From assembly GCF_033242365.1 (NCBI RefSeq), contig NZ_BTHK01000003.1, positions 148,337-212,336 of the forward strand: DNA of 64,000 bases, read 5' to 3'. The stretch's first letter is position 1. Every line of letters starts with the position of its first letter. Position numbers and translations under genes: made by a program. Positions 25,665-34,972 of the stretch are shown one piece after another. Below the pieces are notes generated by a model. It made no database searches and was not told where the DNA came from. It was given only the letters and a program-made list of their open reading frames with translations. Source of the DNA: Lachnoanaerobaculum sanguinis. Its GTDB lineage: Bacteria > Bacillota > Clostridia > Lachnospirales > Lachnospiraceae.

Positions 25665-27614
25665 CTAATAATATTTCTCAAGTATATTATTGTAAATCTT
25701 TATCAACGGATAAAGCCTATATTTTGTAAGGTAACCTTGAGGCCATGTAGTATTCCTTAAAAAATCTTTGAACTCCTGTCTCTTTTTCTTACTGAATACC
25801 GCCAGGAACATCAATCCCGGTCTAAATACGGTTCTCTTATCCACATATGCACCAACACCGAACTCTTCATTATGTGTCAAATTAAAATAAGATGAAACTG
25901 TATCTCTTTCCGGATAATATATGAACTTTCTCAAAGATTCATAAGCATCGTTTCTTATATCTTCAGATACTATAAAATTCATATAACAGTATTTTCCTAA
26001 AGCACTACAATCTTTAAGGACTTTTTCCTGCAACTTTTTTGTATATGCAAAGAATATATCATCTTCACTCTTTTCATTATTTCTTATAGCTACAGTTATT
26101 CCGTCTGCATTTTTATCATAACCCACCGTACTTCCGTTTGGTGAATTACAAATCATCTCAAATGGAGTTGATATAGTAAGAAGAGCTCTTGCAAAACTGC
26201 ATTTATCCAAATAACCGTATTTTCTTGAATTTTCCGGCTGTTTATTCAGGAATTGTATAAGCCCAACATAATATCCGTTTATCATAGCTTTGTTGAAGAG
26301 ATAGCACAAATTATCTTGAATAGTGCCTCTCCAGCCTATATCAACAATTGCTATTTCTTCATCGGTGTCTTCTGTAAGATCCTTGTTTTTACAATAGTCC
26401 AACAATTGCTTCTTTTTACTTGCTATATGTTCTTCCATAAATGATTTGAACTCTTGGTCCGCAAACAATTTCTGTACAGGTTCCAATGTCCAAGGATATG
26501 TCAACACCTCATCAGGGTCAATCGAGTACCTATCTAAAAATATCTTGACATTTGCAACGTCCATTGCCAATGACTTAAACATTGCGGCCATTGATTGTAT
26601 GGAATACTGATTCCAAAGTCTCATCATTTCATCAAGCGTAAATTCTCTTAATGATGCCACAAAAGTGGACAGTCTGCTGACCTCTAAAATATAAGACTTC
26701 GGTACTCTGTTTTTATCATAAAACTCTGCTATTGAATCAAAAATATCCTTGTAGAACTCTCCTTCCCTTGTAAAGAAATATACTTTCCTTATATTCTTTT
26801 CAATGCAGCTCTCCATTATATCGGCTATAAATCCATAAAAGAATAAACTGATATCTCTATCTGACGTAAGCGGAAAATTGTTGTATTTCAAAGGATTTTT
26901 TAACTCAAAAGTAAACTCCGCTTCTCTTTCTTTTCTTTTCTTATGTTCTTCCTCTGGAAGGTAATGTATAGCTTCAATTCCGATTCTCTTCGGTACTTCC
27001 ACATCACTGTATCCGTTATCACCTATATGAATATGCTCTGACGGTTCTACACCGCACTCTTTTTCTGTGAGTTCAAAAAGTCTACCTGACCTCTTATTGA
27101 CCTTATAGTCACATGAACAATAAATTTCTTCAATTTTATTTTTCATTCCTACACTATCGATAAGCCTATACAAAAATTGTTTATCTGTATAAAAGTCAGA
27201 GATACAAACAAGTTTTTCATGCTGTATAGAATCGACAGTACTGTCAATTGTAGGGTCCAAATAAATATTTTCAAGTTCCGTATTCAGCTCAAATTCATAT
27301 AATTCTTCCACCAAAGTATCTACATCGGGATAGTCTGTTTTACAAGCGTATGTTATCCATCTTCTGAATACATCTTTTATATTATACTCATCATCAAAGC
27401 CTGATTCTTTACACTCGGTACCAATTTCCACTTCTACATCTACTCTAAGTTTTGTCAATGCTCTCAAGTTTCTTTTATCTTCTTTAAGATAGTCTCTTGC
27501 CCCTAAATAAAACTCTCTTGATGTACATACCTTTATCGCATCCGGATGACATCTTCTCCTAAGTATGGTATCCCAGATATCCAGAGACAATAATTTATAA
27601 CATTTATTTTCCAT
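25665..27614 (-). CDS. HAD-superfamily multidomain protein of glycan loci (COG5610-like)
   Basis: 649 residues. The N-terminal ~230 residues are a HAD fold: motif I LLSLDIWDTILRR, motif II in CISDFYTDKQ and motif III/IV in HIHIGDNGYSDVEVPKR. A second ~380-residue region begins at SLFFYGFIAD, has KVYFFTREGEFY and IVDIGWRGTIQDN, and resembles the C-terminal part of predicted HAD hydrolases found in polysaccharide clusters. It may dephosphorylate a sugar phosphate, including heptose bisphosphate, but that is unproven. It lies two bases before the WsaF-like transferase gene. Confidence 0.75.
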   Translation of the reverse strand: MENKCYKLLSLDIWDTILRRRCHPDAIKVCTSREFYLGARDYLKEDKRNLRALTKLRVDVEVEIGTECKESGFDDEYNIKDVFRRWITYACKTDYPDVDTLVEELYEFELNTELENIYLDPTIDSTVDSIQHEKLVCISDFYTDKQFLYRLIDSVGMKNKIEEIYCSCDYKVNKRSGRLFELTEKECGVEPSEHIHIGDNGYSDVEVPKRIGIEAIHYLPEEEHKKRKEREAEFTFELKNPLKYNNFPLTSDRDISLFFYGFIADIMESCIEKNIRKVYFFTREGEFYKDIFDSIAEFYDKNRVPKSYILEVSRLSTFVASLREFTLDEMMRLWNQYSIQSMAAMFKSLAMDVANVKIFLDRYSIDPDEVLTYPWTLEPVQKLFADQEFKSFMEEHIASKKKQLLDYCKNKDLTEDTDEEIAIVDIGWRGTIQDNLCYLFNKAMINGYYVGLIQFLNKQPENSRKYGYLDKCSFARALLTISTPFEMICNSPNGSTVGYDKNADGITVAIRNNEKSEDDIFFAYTKKLQEKVLKDCSALGKYCYMNFIVSEDIRNDAYESLRKFIYYPERDTVSSYFNLTHNEEFGVGAYVDKRTVFRPGLMFLAVFSKKKRQEFKDFLRNTTWPQGYLTKYRLYPLIKIYNNILEKYY

Positions 27615-27615
27615 A

Positions 27616-28827
27616 CTAGATTCCTTTTAACTTATACCATAATTTACGAATCAATTTACTCTTTCTGATAAATCTTATTCTCTTAAGTCTACCTAAGAAT
27701 GAATTGTCCACAACAGCAGGTGCTTCATAGCTGTCTGCAAGCTTTTGATTCATCATTACATCTGCTACTATAGGCTTTCCGTTATATAATTTTTCAAAAG
27801 TATCATTGGACGGAACCGTATCGGCAATCATATTCTGTACCGCCTGATAAAACTGCTCATATCCATGAGTCAGATCCTTATCCTTCATATAATTCATGCC
27901 ATATTCAGACATTTGTTTTGCTCTTTGCTTATCATCAAGTATGTCAATCAATGCCTTTGCAATCGACTCAGGAGTATAATGTGCCAGTGATACTCCCACT
28001 TCCGGCATATCATATAGATTATTTTCCATAAACAAATCGACTACCGGAAGACCGGATGCCATCATCTCAAAAGGTATTCTTGAAGGATTTGATGAACTTA
28101 TACATAATCCTACACTGCATTTATTATAAAGTTCATTGCATTTATCAATAGGTATAATTCCAAGGTTTTCATGTTCAAACCAGACATTACCCTTTATAGT
28201 TGAACCGTATAAATAAATTTTTATATCAGGTCGTAAAAACTTAACTATTCCAAGCGCCTCTATGCCGACAAGACTGCATCTTCTTGGCTTATCAGGCTGA
28301 TAAATAAAGCATATCGCATTTTCTTTTTCAATATTGTCAAGTTTTTTGTATACATTATGATCCGCACAAAAATCAAAATACTGAGAATCGGTATTATACT
28401 CTGTTTTCATCTTATGAGAAAGCCATCTTCCTATTGTTACAGGTTTTAATCCGTAACAATAAGAATTACATGCAAGTAGATATCCGTCACCCATAGGATT
28501 AAACAATGCTTCAAAGTCCTGTATAAAGTAAGCCTTAACCGCATTTAACCCACAGTCTCTCACTACTTTAGCTGTATACCAGGCTGTGGCAAATATGATA
28601 TCATAATCTCCTTTAATATCATATCCCAAAAAGAATCTGGCATCACATTTACCGAAAAACTTTTTAACAAGTTTCTCAAGCTCTGCAACATCCTTTACTT
28701 CGTTCTTATCCTCTACATATACATCACATTCATCACCCTTGCTGATCATATATTGAATATTTTGTAGTATTGTTCTATGACCACCGGAACCCTCTATAAA
28801 CGACGGTAATACCCACGCTGCTCTCAT
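27616..28827 (-). CDS. Glycosyltransferase, WsaF-like rhamnosyltransferase family
   Basis: 403 residues, GT-B fold. The N-terminal WVLPSFIEGSGGHRTILQNI and the nucleotide-sugar lobe (FIYQPDKPRRCSLVGIEAL, then SNPSRIPFEMMASGLPVVDL with the E of the EX7E-type motif) match the family of WsaF, which extends rhamnan chains in Geobacillus S-layer glycans. It acts at the cytoplasmic face. It overlaps the methyltransferase/coiled-coil gene by four bases, suggesting that the transferase and the putative ruler are made together. Confidence 0.85.
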   Translation of the reverse strand: MRAAWVLPSFIEGSGGHRTILQNIQYMISKGDECDVYVEDKNEVKDVAELEKLVKKFFGKCDARFFLGYDIKGDYDIIFATAWYTAKVVRDCGLNAVKAYFIQDFEALFNPMGDGYLLACNSYCYGLKPVTIGRWLSHKMKTEYNTDSQYFDFCADHNVYKKLDNIEKENAICFIYQPDKPRRCSLVGIEALGIVKFLRPDIKIYLYGSTIKGNVWFEHENLGIIPIDKCNELYNKCSVGLCISSSNPSRIPFEMMASGLPVVDLFMENNLYDMPEVGVSLAHYTPESIAKALIDILDDKQRAKQMSEYGMNYMKDKDLTHGYEQFYQAVQNMIADTVPSNDTFEKLYNGKPIVADVMMNQKLADSYEAPAVVDNSFLGRLKRIRFIRKSKLIRKLWYKLKGI

Positions 28828-30173
28828 ATATCTCCTCCGAATTTTTTTCTATATTCCCATCTAGACATGATATGATTGTCTATTATCTTCTTAAGTTCAG
28901 ATTGTCTTTCTTCTACCTCCTTCATCTTAGTTTCCATCACTGCTATACAATCTTCTTTTTCCTTGATAGTATTCAATCTCTCAGTCGCAATGTCTTCTAA
29001 TGTATTTACTTGACCGTTACGCTCTTCAAGAAGTTTTTCGAGACTCTTTATATATTCATCTCTTTCTTTAATCATATTTGATTGTTCATTGATAGCTTCC
29101 AATCTTTCCACTGCCAAATTTTCGGCAAACTTCACTCTATCATCTCTATCAGCTATCATCTCTGATTGGTTTTCTATCGCCTGCAGTCTCTCTACAGCAA
29201 GTTTCTCTGTTACCTCGATTTTCTCGTCTCTTTCCCTAATCATTTCCGACTGGTTTTCTATCGCCTGCAGTCTCTCTACAGCAAGTTTCTCTGTTGCCTT
29301 AATCTTCTCGTCTCTTTCCCTAATCATCTCCGACTGGTGTTCGATTGCCTGCAATCTCTCAATGGCCAATTTTTCAGTTCCTTTTATCTGATCGTCTCTC
29401 TCCCTGATCATCTCCGACTGATTTTCAATTGCCTTGTATCTTTCCTCATATAAACCGCTAAGCTCCTCGAATCTGTTTTGAACATACTTATATTTTGATC
29501 TGTAAAAATATACATCTTTGTATAGCTCAAAGAAACCTGACTCCTTTATGCGATTATACCATTTATCCGACTTAGGGAAAAGTATTCCGAGACCGCAACT
29601 ATGCTCAAAATCAAAAAAATTACTGTATTTCTTTTTTGTTTCTCTCCAATGTACACATGATCCGTCATCTATATCGCTATATACATCATGAAAAAGAATT
29701 ATTCCGTCTTCTGAGAGTTTCGGCAGCCAAGTCTTTAAATCATGATCTACATCTTCAAAGGTATGTCCACCGTCTATATGTAATATATCTATAGATCCGT
29801 CTTCAAAATCCGGAAGTGCATCATCAAATCTCATCTGATACAACTTTATATCCAGATTTGAAAAATATGTATCTTTTATCTTATTTACAAGTGCAAATAC
29901 TTCCTCTCCGGTATCCGGAGCACCTATATCACCACTCCACATATCCACTGCTCTGATTTTTGTATCTAAGTTATTGTCCTTTACAGATTGGCAAAAAGTA
30001 AAGAGTGAACAACCGTATTGGCTGCCAAGCTCTGTAATCAATTTCGGTTTTACAAAATTTATAAGATCATATACAAAATCTCTATGACCTTCCCAATATG
30101 CAAATTTCAGTTGTGGATTTATCAAATCACTTTCAAACTTAGGTTCTGTAATTATCCATTTATTATTAATCAT
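28824..30173 (-). CDS. SAM-dependent methyltransferase fused to a tandem-repeat coiled coil
   Basis: 449 residues. Residues ~20-205 are a class I methyltransferase (motif I ITELGSQYGCS; LHIDGGHTFEDVDHDL; FHDVYSD). Residues ~235-440 form a long coiled coil, in which a 28-residue unit (four heptads, consensus AIENQSEMIRERDEKIKATE-KLAVERLQ) is repeated five times between residues ~248 and 387. The gene sits between the exporter ATPase, which it overlaps by 8 bases, and a glycosyltransferase. In E. coli O9a, WbdD combines a methyltransferase/kinase cap with a coiled-coil ruler that sets chain length. This protein lacks the kinase domain but otherwise fits that plan (inference). Confidence 0.88.
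   Translation of the reverse strand: MINNKWIITEPKFESDLINPQLKFAYWEGHRDFVYDLINFVKPKLITELGSQYGCSLFTFCQSVKDNNLDTKIRAVDMWSGDIGAPDTGEEVFALVNKIKDTYFSNLDIKLYQMRFDDALPDFEDGSIDILHIDGGHTFEDVDHDLKTWLPKLSEDGIILFHDVYSDIDDGSCVHWRETKKKYSNFFDFEHSCGLGILFPKSDKWYNRIKESGFFELYKDVYFYRSKYKYVQNRFEELSGLYEERYKAIENQSEMIRERDDQIKGTEKLAIERLQAIEHQSEMIRERDEKIKATEKLAVERLQAIENQSEMIRERDEKIEVTEKLAVERLQAIENQSEMIADRDDRVKFAENLAVERLEAINEQSNMIKERDEYIKSLEKLLEERNGQVNTLEDIATERLNTIKEKEDCIAVMETKMKEVEERQSELKKIIDNHIMSRWEYRKKFGGDI
29013..29432 (-). repeat. Five 84-bp tandem repeats encoding 28-residue coiled-coil units
   Basis: Successive 84-bp units in the methyltransferase gene; the middle copies are nearly identical at DNA level (repeated TCGTCTCTTTCCCTAATCAT on the plus strand). 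The unit is exactly four heptads, so gain or loss of copies changes coiled-coil length without breaking register. Confidence 0.92.
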
Positions 30174-31467
30174 TTTTTATCCTCTTTATTTCAAATTTAT
30201 CAATTGTATGGTTTATAATTCCATGCATTGGTTTAAGAGAAATAGCCTGTAAGTGAATAATATTATGAACCCAGCACTGAACTGTATGTACCATTTGATC
30301 ATATCCTTCACCTATACCTAAGGTCAAAAAATAATCTCCTTCTTTGACTTCAGGCCAATCGAATTCAATTCTTGCATATTGTCTCTCACCATTTTTCACT
30401 CCCTCTATCATTATGTTCTCACCAAGAGTACTCTGCGCAAAAATACTGTTTCCATACTTATCTTTAAAAGTATATCCTATAATAATATTATCCGCATCTT
30501 TCTTCGGTTCAATCAATAACTCTATTCTCACTCTGTCTCCGGGCTTAACTACATCAACAACCTCATTGTTTATCAAAACCCTTTGACTGTCTATCAAGAT
30601 ATCCTGCGCTCCTCCTATGCTCTCCTTTGGAGACTTTACCCATCCGTCCTCAGATGAGCCTATATTTGAAGAAGTATCCTGATTTTCAACTTCAGTTTTT
30701 TCAAGCTCCTCGGCCGCACTGTCCTCTCCCTTATAGATTGTTGTGTGCAAAAGCTTAAGATAATCCTCTATAACCTCAAGCGGTTTTCCCTCCTTGATGA
30801 TTTTTCCTCTCTCTATAAGTATAACCCTGTCGGCCATATTGGCAATACTGTTCATATCATGAGTTACCAAGAGCTTTGTAACCCCCTTCATCTCATCTTT
30901 CATGAAAGTATTACATTTTTGTTGGAAGAAAACATCACCTACAGATAATGCTTCGTCCACTATAAGTATTTCCGGTTTGAAGCTTATCATAACCGCAAAT
31001 GCAAGCCTTGCAAACATACCGCTTGAATACGTTTTAACAGGCTGCCCCATATATTCCCCGATATCTGCGAAATCTATGATTTCCTTCAGTTTGCCCTGCA
31101 TTTCTTCATCTGAAAAACCTCTCATAGAACCGTTCAGGAAGATGTTTTCATAACCTGTATATTCCGGATTAAATCCGGTTCCAAGCTCCAAAAGGGCGGA
31201 AATTTCACCATCAGTATGTATTTCTCCGGTTGTTGGAGTAATTACACCTGTTATAAGTTTCAATAATGTAGACTTTCCGGCACCGTTTCTTCCTATAATG
31301 CCTAATGTCTCTCCTTTTTTTACACTGAATGTAATATTATCAAGAGCTTTATATTCTCTGTGATAATTTTTCCTTGTCAATGAAAAGATTTCTTTTATTC
31401 TATCCTGCGGCTTGTCATAAAGATTATAGCTTTTTCCAACACCGATTAATTCAATTGCATTCTCCAT
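30166..31467 (-). CDS. wzt: Polysaccharide ABC exporter ATPase with Wzt C-terminal glycan-binding domain
   Basis: 433 residues. ATPase part (1-~240): IIGRNGAGKSTLLKL, signature TYSSGMFARLAFA and Walker B ILIVDEALSVGD. After an acidic linker comes a ~165-residue beta-sandwich of the Wzt_C type (GYTFKDKYGNSIFAQST; GDYFLTLGIGEG; CWVHN). In O9a-type systems this domain recognises the non-reducing-end cap on the finished glycan before export. It lies 13 bases after the permease and overlaps the putative capping methyltransferase gene. Together these indicate cytoplasmic chain synthesis followed by ABC export rather than a Wzx/Wzy route. Confidence 0.94.
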   Translation of the reverse strand: MENAIELIGVGKSYNLYDKPQDRIKEIFSLTRKNYHREYKALDNITFSVKKGETLGIIGRNGAGKSTLLKLITGVITPTTGEIHTDGEISALLELGTGFNPEYTGYENIFLNGSMRGFSDEEMQGKLKEIIDFADIGEYMGQPVKTYSSGMFARLAFAVMISFKPEILIVDEALSVGDVFFQQKCNTFMKDEMKGVTKLLVTHDMNSIANMADRVILIERGKIIKEGKPLEVIEDYLKLLHTTIYKGEDSAAEELEKTEVENQDTSSNIGSSEDGWVKSPKESIGGAQDILIDSQRVLINNEVVDVVKPGDRVRIELLIEPKKDADNIIIGYTFKDKYGNSIFAQSTLGENIMIEGVKNGERQYARIEFDWPEVKEGDYFLTLGIGEGYDQMVHTVQCWVHNIIHLQAISLKPMHGIINHTIDKFEIKRIKND

Positions 31468-31480
31468 CTATATCAATCCT

Positions 31481-32275
31481 CTATAATACATCTGCAAAAT
31501 ATGGTTTAAGTTTTCTGAATGTGTACATTCCCGCACAAAGGAATAAACCTGTCAATATCCAAAAGTATAGTGTATAAATAGGCTTTTCTATAAAAAGCTT
31601 ATGTGTCATAAATGAATCTCTATACCCTTCAACAATATAAAACACAGGATTTAACTGGAATATAAGTTTAAACTTACCTGTCAAAACCTCAGGACCCCAA
31701 ACAATAGGTATTGCCCAGAATCCGATTTGAATTACAATTGCCACCAATTGGCTGACATCTCTCATATATACCGTGAGGGATGATGTAAATAAAACAATTC
31801 CCAATACCAAACATACATTGCAAAACATATAGTATAGTAATTGCAAATAATACCAGTCTGCCTGATATCCGAAAAAATTAAATATTATAGTTGTTACAGT
31901 TAAAAATATAATATGAATGATTAGTGAAGCACCTATCTTAACCACAGGGATCAAACCTATGTTAAAATTAAGTTTCTTAACAAGATATCCGTACTCCATA
32001 AATGCTCCGGTTCCCGCACCAAGCGCGTCCGAGAAGAAAAACCAAGGTATCATACCTGATACCATCCATATAATATATGGAGAACCGTCCGGTCTTTGAC
32101 CGCTTCTAAGTCCTACTGTAAACACAAACCAATATATTAATATAGTGATTATAGGCTGAATAACTCCCCATGCAATTCCTAAATAGGAACCTGTGTATCT
32201 CGCCTTAAAATCATTCTTTGTCAATTTAAGAAACATCTTTCTTTCATTTTTAAGGAAAAAAAGTAATCTTTTCAT
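31481..32275 (-). CDS. wzm: Polysaccharide ABC exporter permease, Wzm/TagG-like
   Basis: 264 residues with six predicted transmembrane helices of the ABC-2 polysaccharide exporter family. The N-terminal amphipathic segment with FKARYTGSYLGIAWGVIQPI and the YMRDVSQLVAIVIQIGFWAIP stretch are typical of Wzm and TagG. It moves lipid-linked glycan across the cytoplasmic membrane with the Wzt ATPase. It overlaps the upstream glycosyltransferase gene by four bases. Confidence 0.94.
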   Translation of the reverse strand: MKRLLFFLKNERKMFLKLTKNDFKARYTGSYLGIAWGVIQPIITILIYWFVFTVGLRSGQRPDGSPYIIWMVSGMIPWFFFSDALGAGTGAFMEYGYLVKKLNFNIGLIPVVKIGASLIIHIIFLTVTTIIFNFFGYQADWYYLQLLYYMFCNVCLVLGIVLFTSSLTVYMRDVSQLVAIVIQIGFWAIPIVWGPEVLTGKFKLIFQLNPVFYIVEGYRDSFMTHKLFIEKPIYTLYFWILTGLFLCAGMYTFRKLKPYFADVL

Positions 32276-33372
32276 ATATCCTCCTCAATTACCCGATTCC
32301 AAAAGCACTTAATCGGCTCAGGGTTAAACTTATCAACCCATCTTTGTCTGGCTCCAAGTGCCAATTGTTCCCACAGTTTTACATCCCTGCAAATCGAGAT
32401 AATCTTTTCCTTCCAGTCACTATAACTATTACAAAAAAGCCCTGACTCATTATCTATAATAACATTGCTATTATAACCTACATTTGAAAGCAATGGTACT
32501 ATTGCCGCCGACATATATTGTATGGCCTTAAAACCGCCCTTACCTCTTGTATATTCGTTATCTACAAGAGGCATAAGTCCTATATGCGAACTTTTCATAA
32601 CGGATACTGCCACATCTCTTGTCCACTCTATATTTTCTACAAGCAAATATTCCGGACACTCTTCAAGTTTTTTATTAGCAACAACCTTTAATATAAGCTT
32701 CTTATTAAGATTTGTTTTACAATACTTTGCAGCATCATCCAAGGCTTGAATTATCTCTGACAGATACTTAAGATTATTCATAGTTCCTATCCAACACATA
32801 ATAATCTCTTCATTATATGATATCTTCCTTTGTGATACACTTTCATCTATATTTAAGCCTTCAAACTCACAGTCGGTAGTCGGGATAATCTTTACTTTAT
32901 TTTTATACTTGGCTGAAACCGTTTTTGATAAATACTCATTTGTTACTATAATACAATCGGCTTTTTTCTCAAGCAAATTTGCTTCCGCCTCACTTATTTC
33001 ACCGTCATACCTTATATTGTCGTCAAAATCCCAATATACATTCTTTTTATCCAGATATTTTTCAAGTAATAACTCTAATATATGCGGACAACTCCTTGGA
33101 AAAAATCTTCTGTTTATTATAATCGTTCGCGACTTCCATATCAAGGTATCGTATGCCATAACAAATATAACATTCAACAGTGTAATGACACCCATTATAA
33201 TCTTTTTGATTTTATTATTTGATTTTTTTGATCCGTAATAAAATTTATATATAAAGCTTGGAGTCATATTTATTATTCTGCAGTTTTTCATATATTGAAA
33301 AAGTCTGTAATATGAAGAACCGTCATTTTCATTTTTTAAAAAAACAATACATGAACCGTCTTTATTTTTCAT
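32272..33372 (-). CDS. Glycosyltransferase (GT-B fold, GT4-like)
   Basis: 366 residues. A hydrophobic stretch (~58-78) may contact the membrane. The region VYWDFDDNIRYDGE followed by an acceptor-side lobe, and the donor lobe with IMCWIGTMNNLKYL and TRGKGGFKAIQYMSAAIVPLLSNVGYN, resemble GT4-type enzymes of capsule loci. Linkage and donor sugar cannot be read from the sequence. It overlaps the preceding GT4 gene by 11 bases and the permease gene by four. Confidence 0.82.
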   Translation of the reverse strand: MKNKDGSCIVFLKNENDGSSYYRLFQYMKNCRIINMTPSFIYKFYYGSKKSNNKIKKIIMGVITLLNVIFVMAYDTLIWKSRTIIINRRFFPRSCPHILELLLEKYLDKKNVYWDFDDNIRYDGEISEAEANLLEKKADCIIVTNEYLSKTVSAKYKNKVKIIPTTDCEFEGLNIDESVSQRKISYNEEIIMCWIGTMNNLKYLSEIIQALDDAAKYCKTNLNKKLILKVVANKKLEECPEYLLVENIEWTRDVAVSVMKSSHIGLMPLVDNEYTRGKGGFKAIQYMSAAIVPLLSNVGYNSNVIIDNESGLFCNSYSDWKEKIISICRDVKLWEQLALGARQRWVDKFNPEPIKCFWNRVIEEDI

Positions 33373-34510
33373 AATATTCGTATATTCTTCTCATCTCTTT
33401 TTCAACATTACTCCTGTCGTACTCTTTTATTCTTTTCATATTGTACTCTCCGAATGATTTTAGCCTATTCTTATCCATAAGTAAACTATAAATTAAATCA
33501 GACCATATGTTGACATCAAACCTTTCAAGTACATATCCCCCTTTTTCATTATCTATTAAATCGGCATTTCCTCTAACCTTAGAGCATACTACAGGTAAAC
33601 CTATAGCCATTGCTTCCATTACTGCAACCGGAAGCCCTTCTTGTAATGATGAAAATAAGAATATTTCCGCCAATCCCAAAATCTTATAAATATCGGTTCT
33701 ATAACCTGTAAAAATCACATTATTCTCTATTTCAAGTTCTTTTGCCCTGGTTTTCAAAAAATTTTCAAGTCTGCCATGTCCGCAAACTATAAATTTTACT
33801 GAAGTTTCCTTTTCCTTTATCTTTTTAACAACCTCCAATAAAAACTTCTGGTTTTTTCTTTCAATCATCTCACCTGCTGTAATCAAAATTCTATCCGTAT
33901 CTTTAATACTCAGTTCTTTTTTTAACTCATCCTTTTGTTTATCTTCTATATCGGATTTTTCTTTTATACCCTTTGTATCTATCCCTACACCGGCTATATA
34001 TTCGACATTTGCAGCTTTAAACTTCTTTGCATTATTAAAATCTTCCATATTTATGCAAATTTGTGTACCTGTATATCTTGATAGAAATCTTTCAACCGGA
34101 TAGTATATAAGCCAGTTTTTTATAGAAGCACCTTTGAAAAAATGAAATCCGTGAGCAGTATACAAAACATCTTTTATACCGCATTTTTTTGCCGCCAATC
34201 TGGCTAACACCGCACCCATAGGAGTATGGCAATGTACCAGATCTATATTTTCATCTTTCATTATTTTTACAAGTTGCTTATATGCCTGCAGGTTTTTTTT
34301 GTTGAAAGGACTTCTCTCAAAGTCCACCTGATGGCATATTATACCTGTACCCTCAAGTCTTTTGTTATCCGTTCCGTATGAAGGATTGTTAAAATTTGAT
34401 GCATAATGTATTTCATAGCCAAGTTCCTTAAGTATAGCCACATTCGGCATTTCAAATTGCGGAACAAATCCGCTTACGGTAGTGACCAATAACGCTTTCT
34501 TCTTGCTCAT
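33362..34510 (-). CDS. Glycosyltransferase family 4
   Basis: 382 residues from the ATG at 34510; AGGAG lies seven bases before it but only one base before the ATG at 34516. The N-terminus (KALLVTTVSGFVPQFEMPN) is like EpsD/CapM-type enzymes, HCHTPMGAVLARLAAKK follows, and the donor-binding ITAGEMIERKNQKFLLEVV and SSLQEGLPVAVMEAMAIGLP (E-x7-E) mark a retaining GT4 transferase. It is the first gene after the terminator at 34606-34638 and probably starts the exporter sub-operon. Confidence 0.9.
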   Translation of the reverse strand: MSKKKALLVTTVSGFVPQFEMPNVAILKELGYEIHYASNFNNPSYGTDNKRLEGTGIICHQVDFERSPFNKKNLQAYKQLVKIMKDENIDLVHCHTPMGAVLARLAAKKCGIKDVLYTAHGFHFFKGASIKNWLIYYPVERFLSRYTGTQICINMEDFNNAKKFKAANVEYIAGVGIDTKGIKEKSDIEDKQKDELKKELSIKDTDRILITAGEMIERKNQKFLLEVVKKIKEKETSVKFIVCGHGRLENFLKTRAKELEIENNVIFTGYRTDIYKILGLAEIFLFSSLQEGLPVAVMEAMAIGLPVVCSKVRGNADLIDNEKGGYVLERFDVNIWSDLIYSLLMDKNRLKSFGEYNMKRIKEYDRSNVEKEMRRIYEYYEK

Positions 34511-34605
34511 ATACATTCTCCTAATTTTTATGCTAATACTATAACAGATAAATCGATTATACGCATGACAATAAACACATTTTTATAAAAAACTTTTATT
34601 AAAAT

Positions 34606-34638
34606 AAAAACTGAGCCAATCAACATGACTCAGTTTTT
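34606..34638 (-). terminator. Terminator after the SMR-type pair
   Basis: AAAAACTGAG and CTCAGTTTTT form a 10-bp stem around a 13-base loop; on the minus strand it ends in a T run. It splits the glycan locus into at least two transcripts or acts as a partial stop. Confidence 0.8.
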
Positions 34639-34639
34639 A

Positions 34640-34972
34640 TCACCATCTATGGGCCAGTATCAACGCACCGACAACAATTAAGCATACACCTATTATTTTT
34701 TTATTTGAAATCTTCTCTTTTAAAGTTATATATGACAATATCATTGTCCATATATATGTTATAGAAGTTAGAGGCAATACAACGGAATAGTCAAGATGCC
34801 TAAGCACAAATATATTTATAAGTGCGGCTACCACATATAACATACCTCCGATATAAAGATTTATATTAAACAAAAGGCTTTTTATACTTTCCGATCCGGA
34901 AGCCTTTTTAAAAAATATAGATGCCAACGCCCCTACAAAAGCCATTATTATTAAGGCAATATAATAAATCAT
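34640..34972 (-). CDS. SMR/EamA-type four-helix membrane protein, ArnE/F-like subunit
   Basis: 110 residues with four transmembrane helices; LDYSVVLPLTSITYIWTMILSY is typical of the half-size EamA proteins ArnE and ArnF, which together flip undecaprenyl-phosphate-linked aminoarabinose. It overlaps the second subunit gene by four bases, so a heterodimer is likely. In this locus it may flip a polyprenyl-phosphate sugar used by the adjacent 593-residue membrane protein (inference). Confidence 0.8.
   Translation of the reverse strand: MIYYIALIIMAFVGALASIFFKKASGSESIKSLLFNINLYIGGMLYVVAALINIFVLRHLDYSVVLPLTSITYIWTMILSYITLKEKISNKKIIGVCLIVVGALILAHRW

Noticed and set aside
29089..29453. Regular 84-bp repeats considered as a CRISPR array or satellite
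   Set aside because: The units are contiguous with no unique spacers and keep a coding heptad pattern in the methyltransferase gene.
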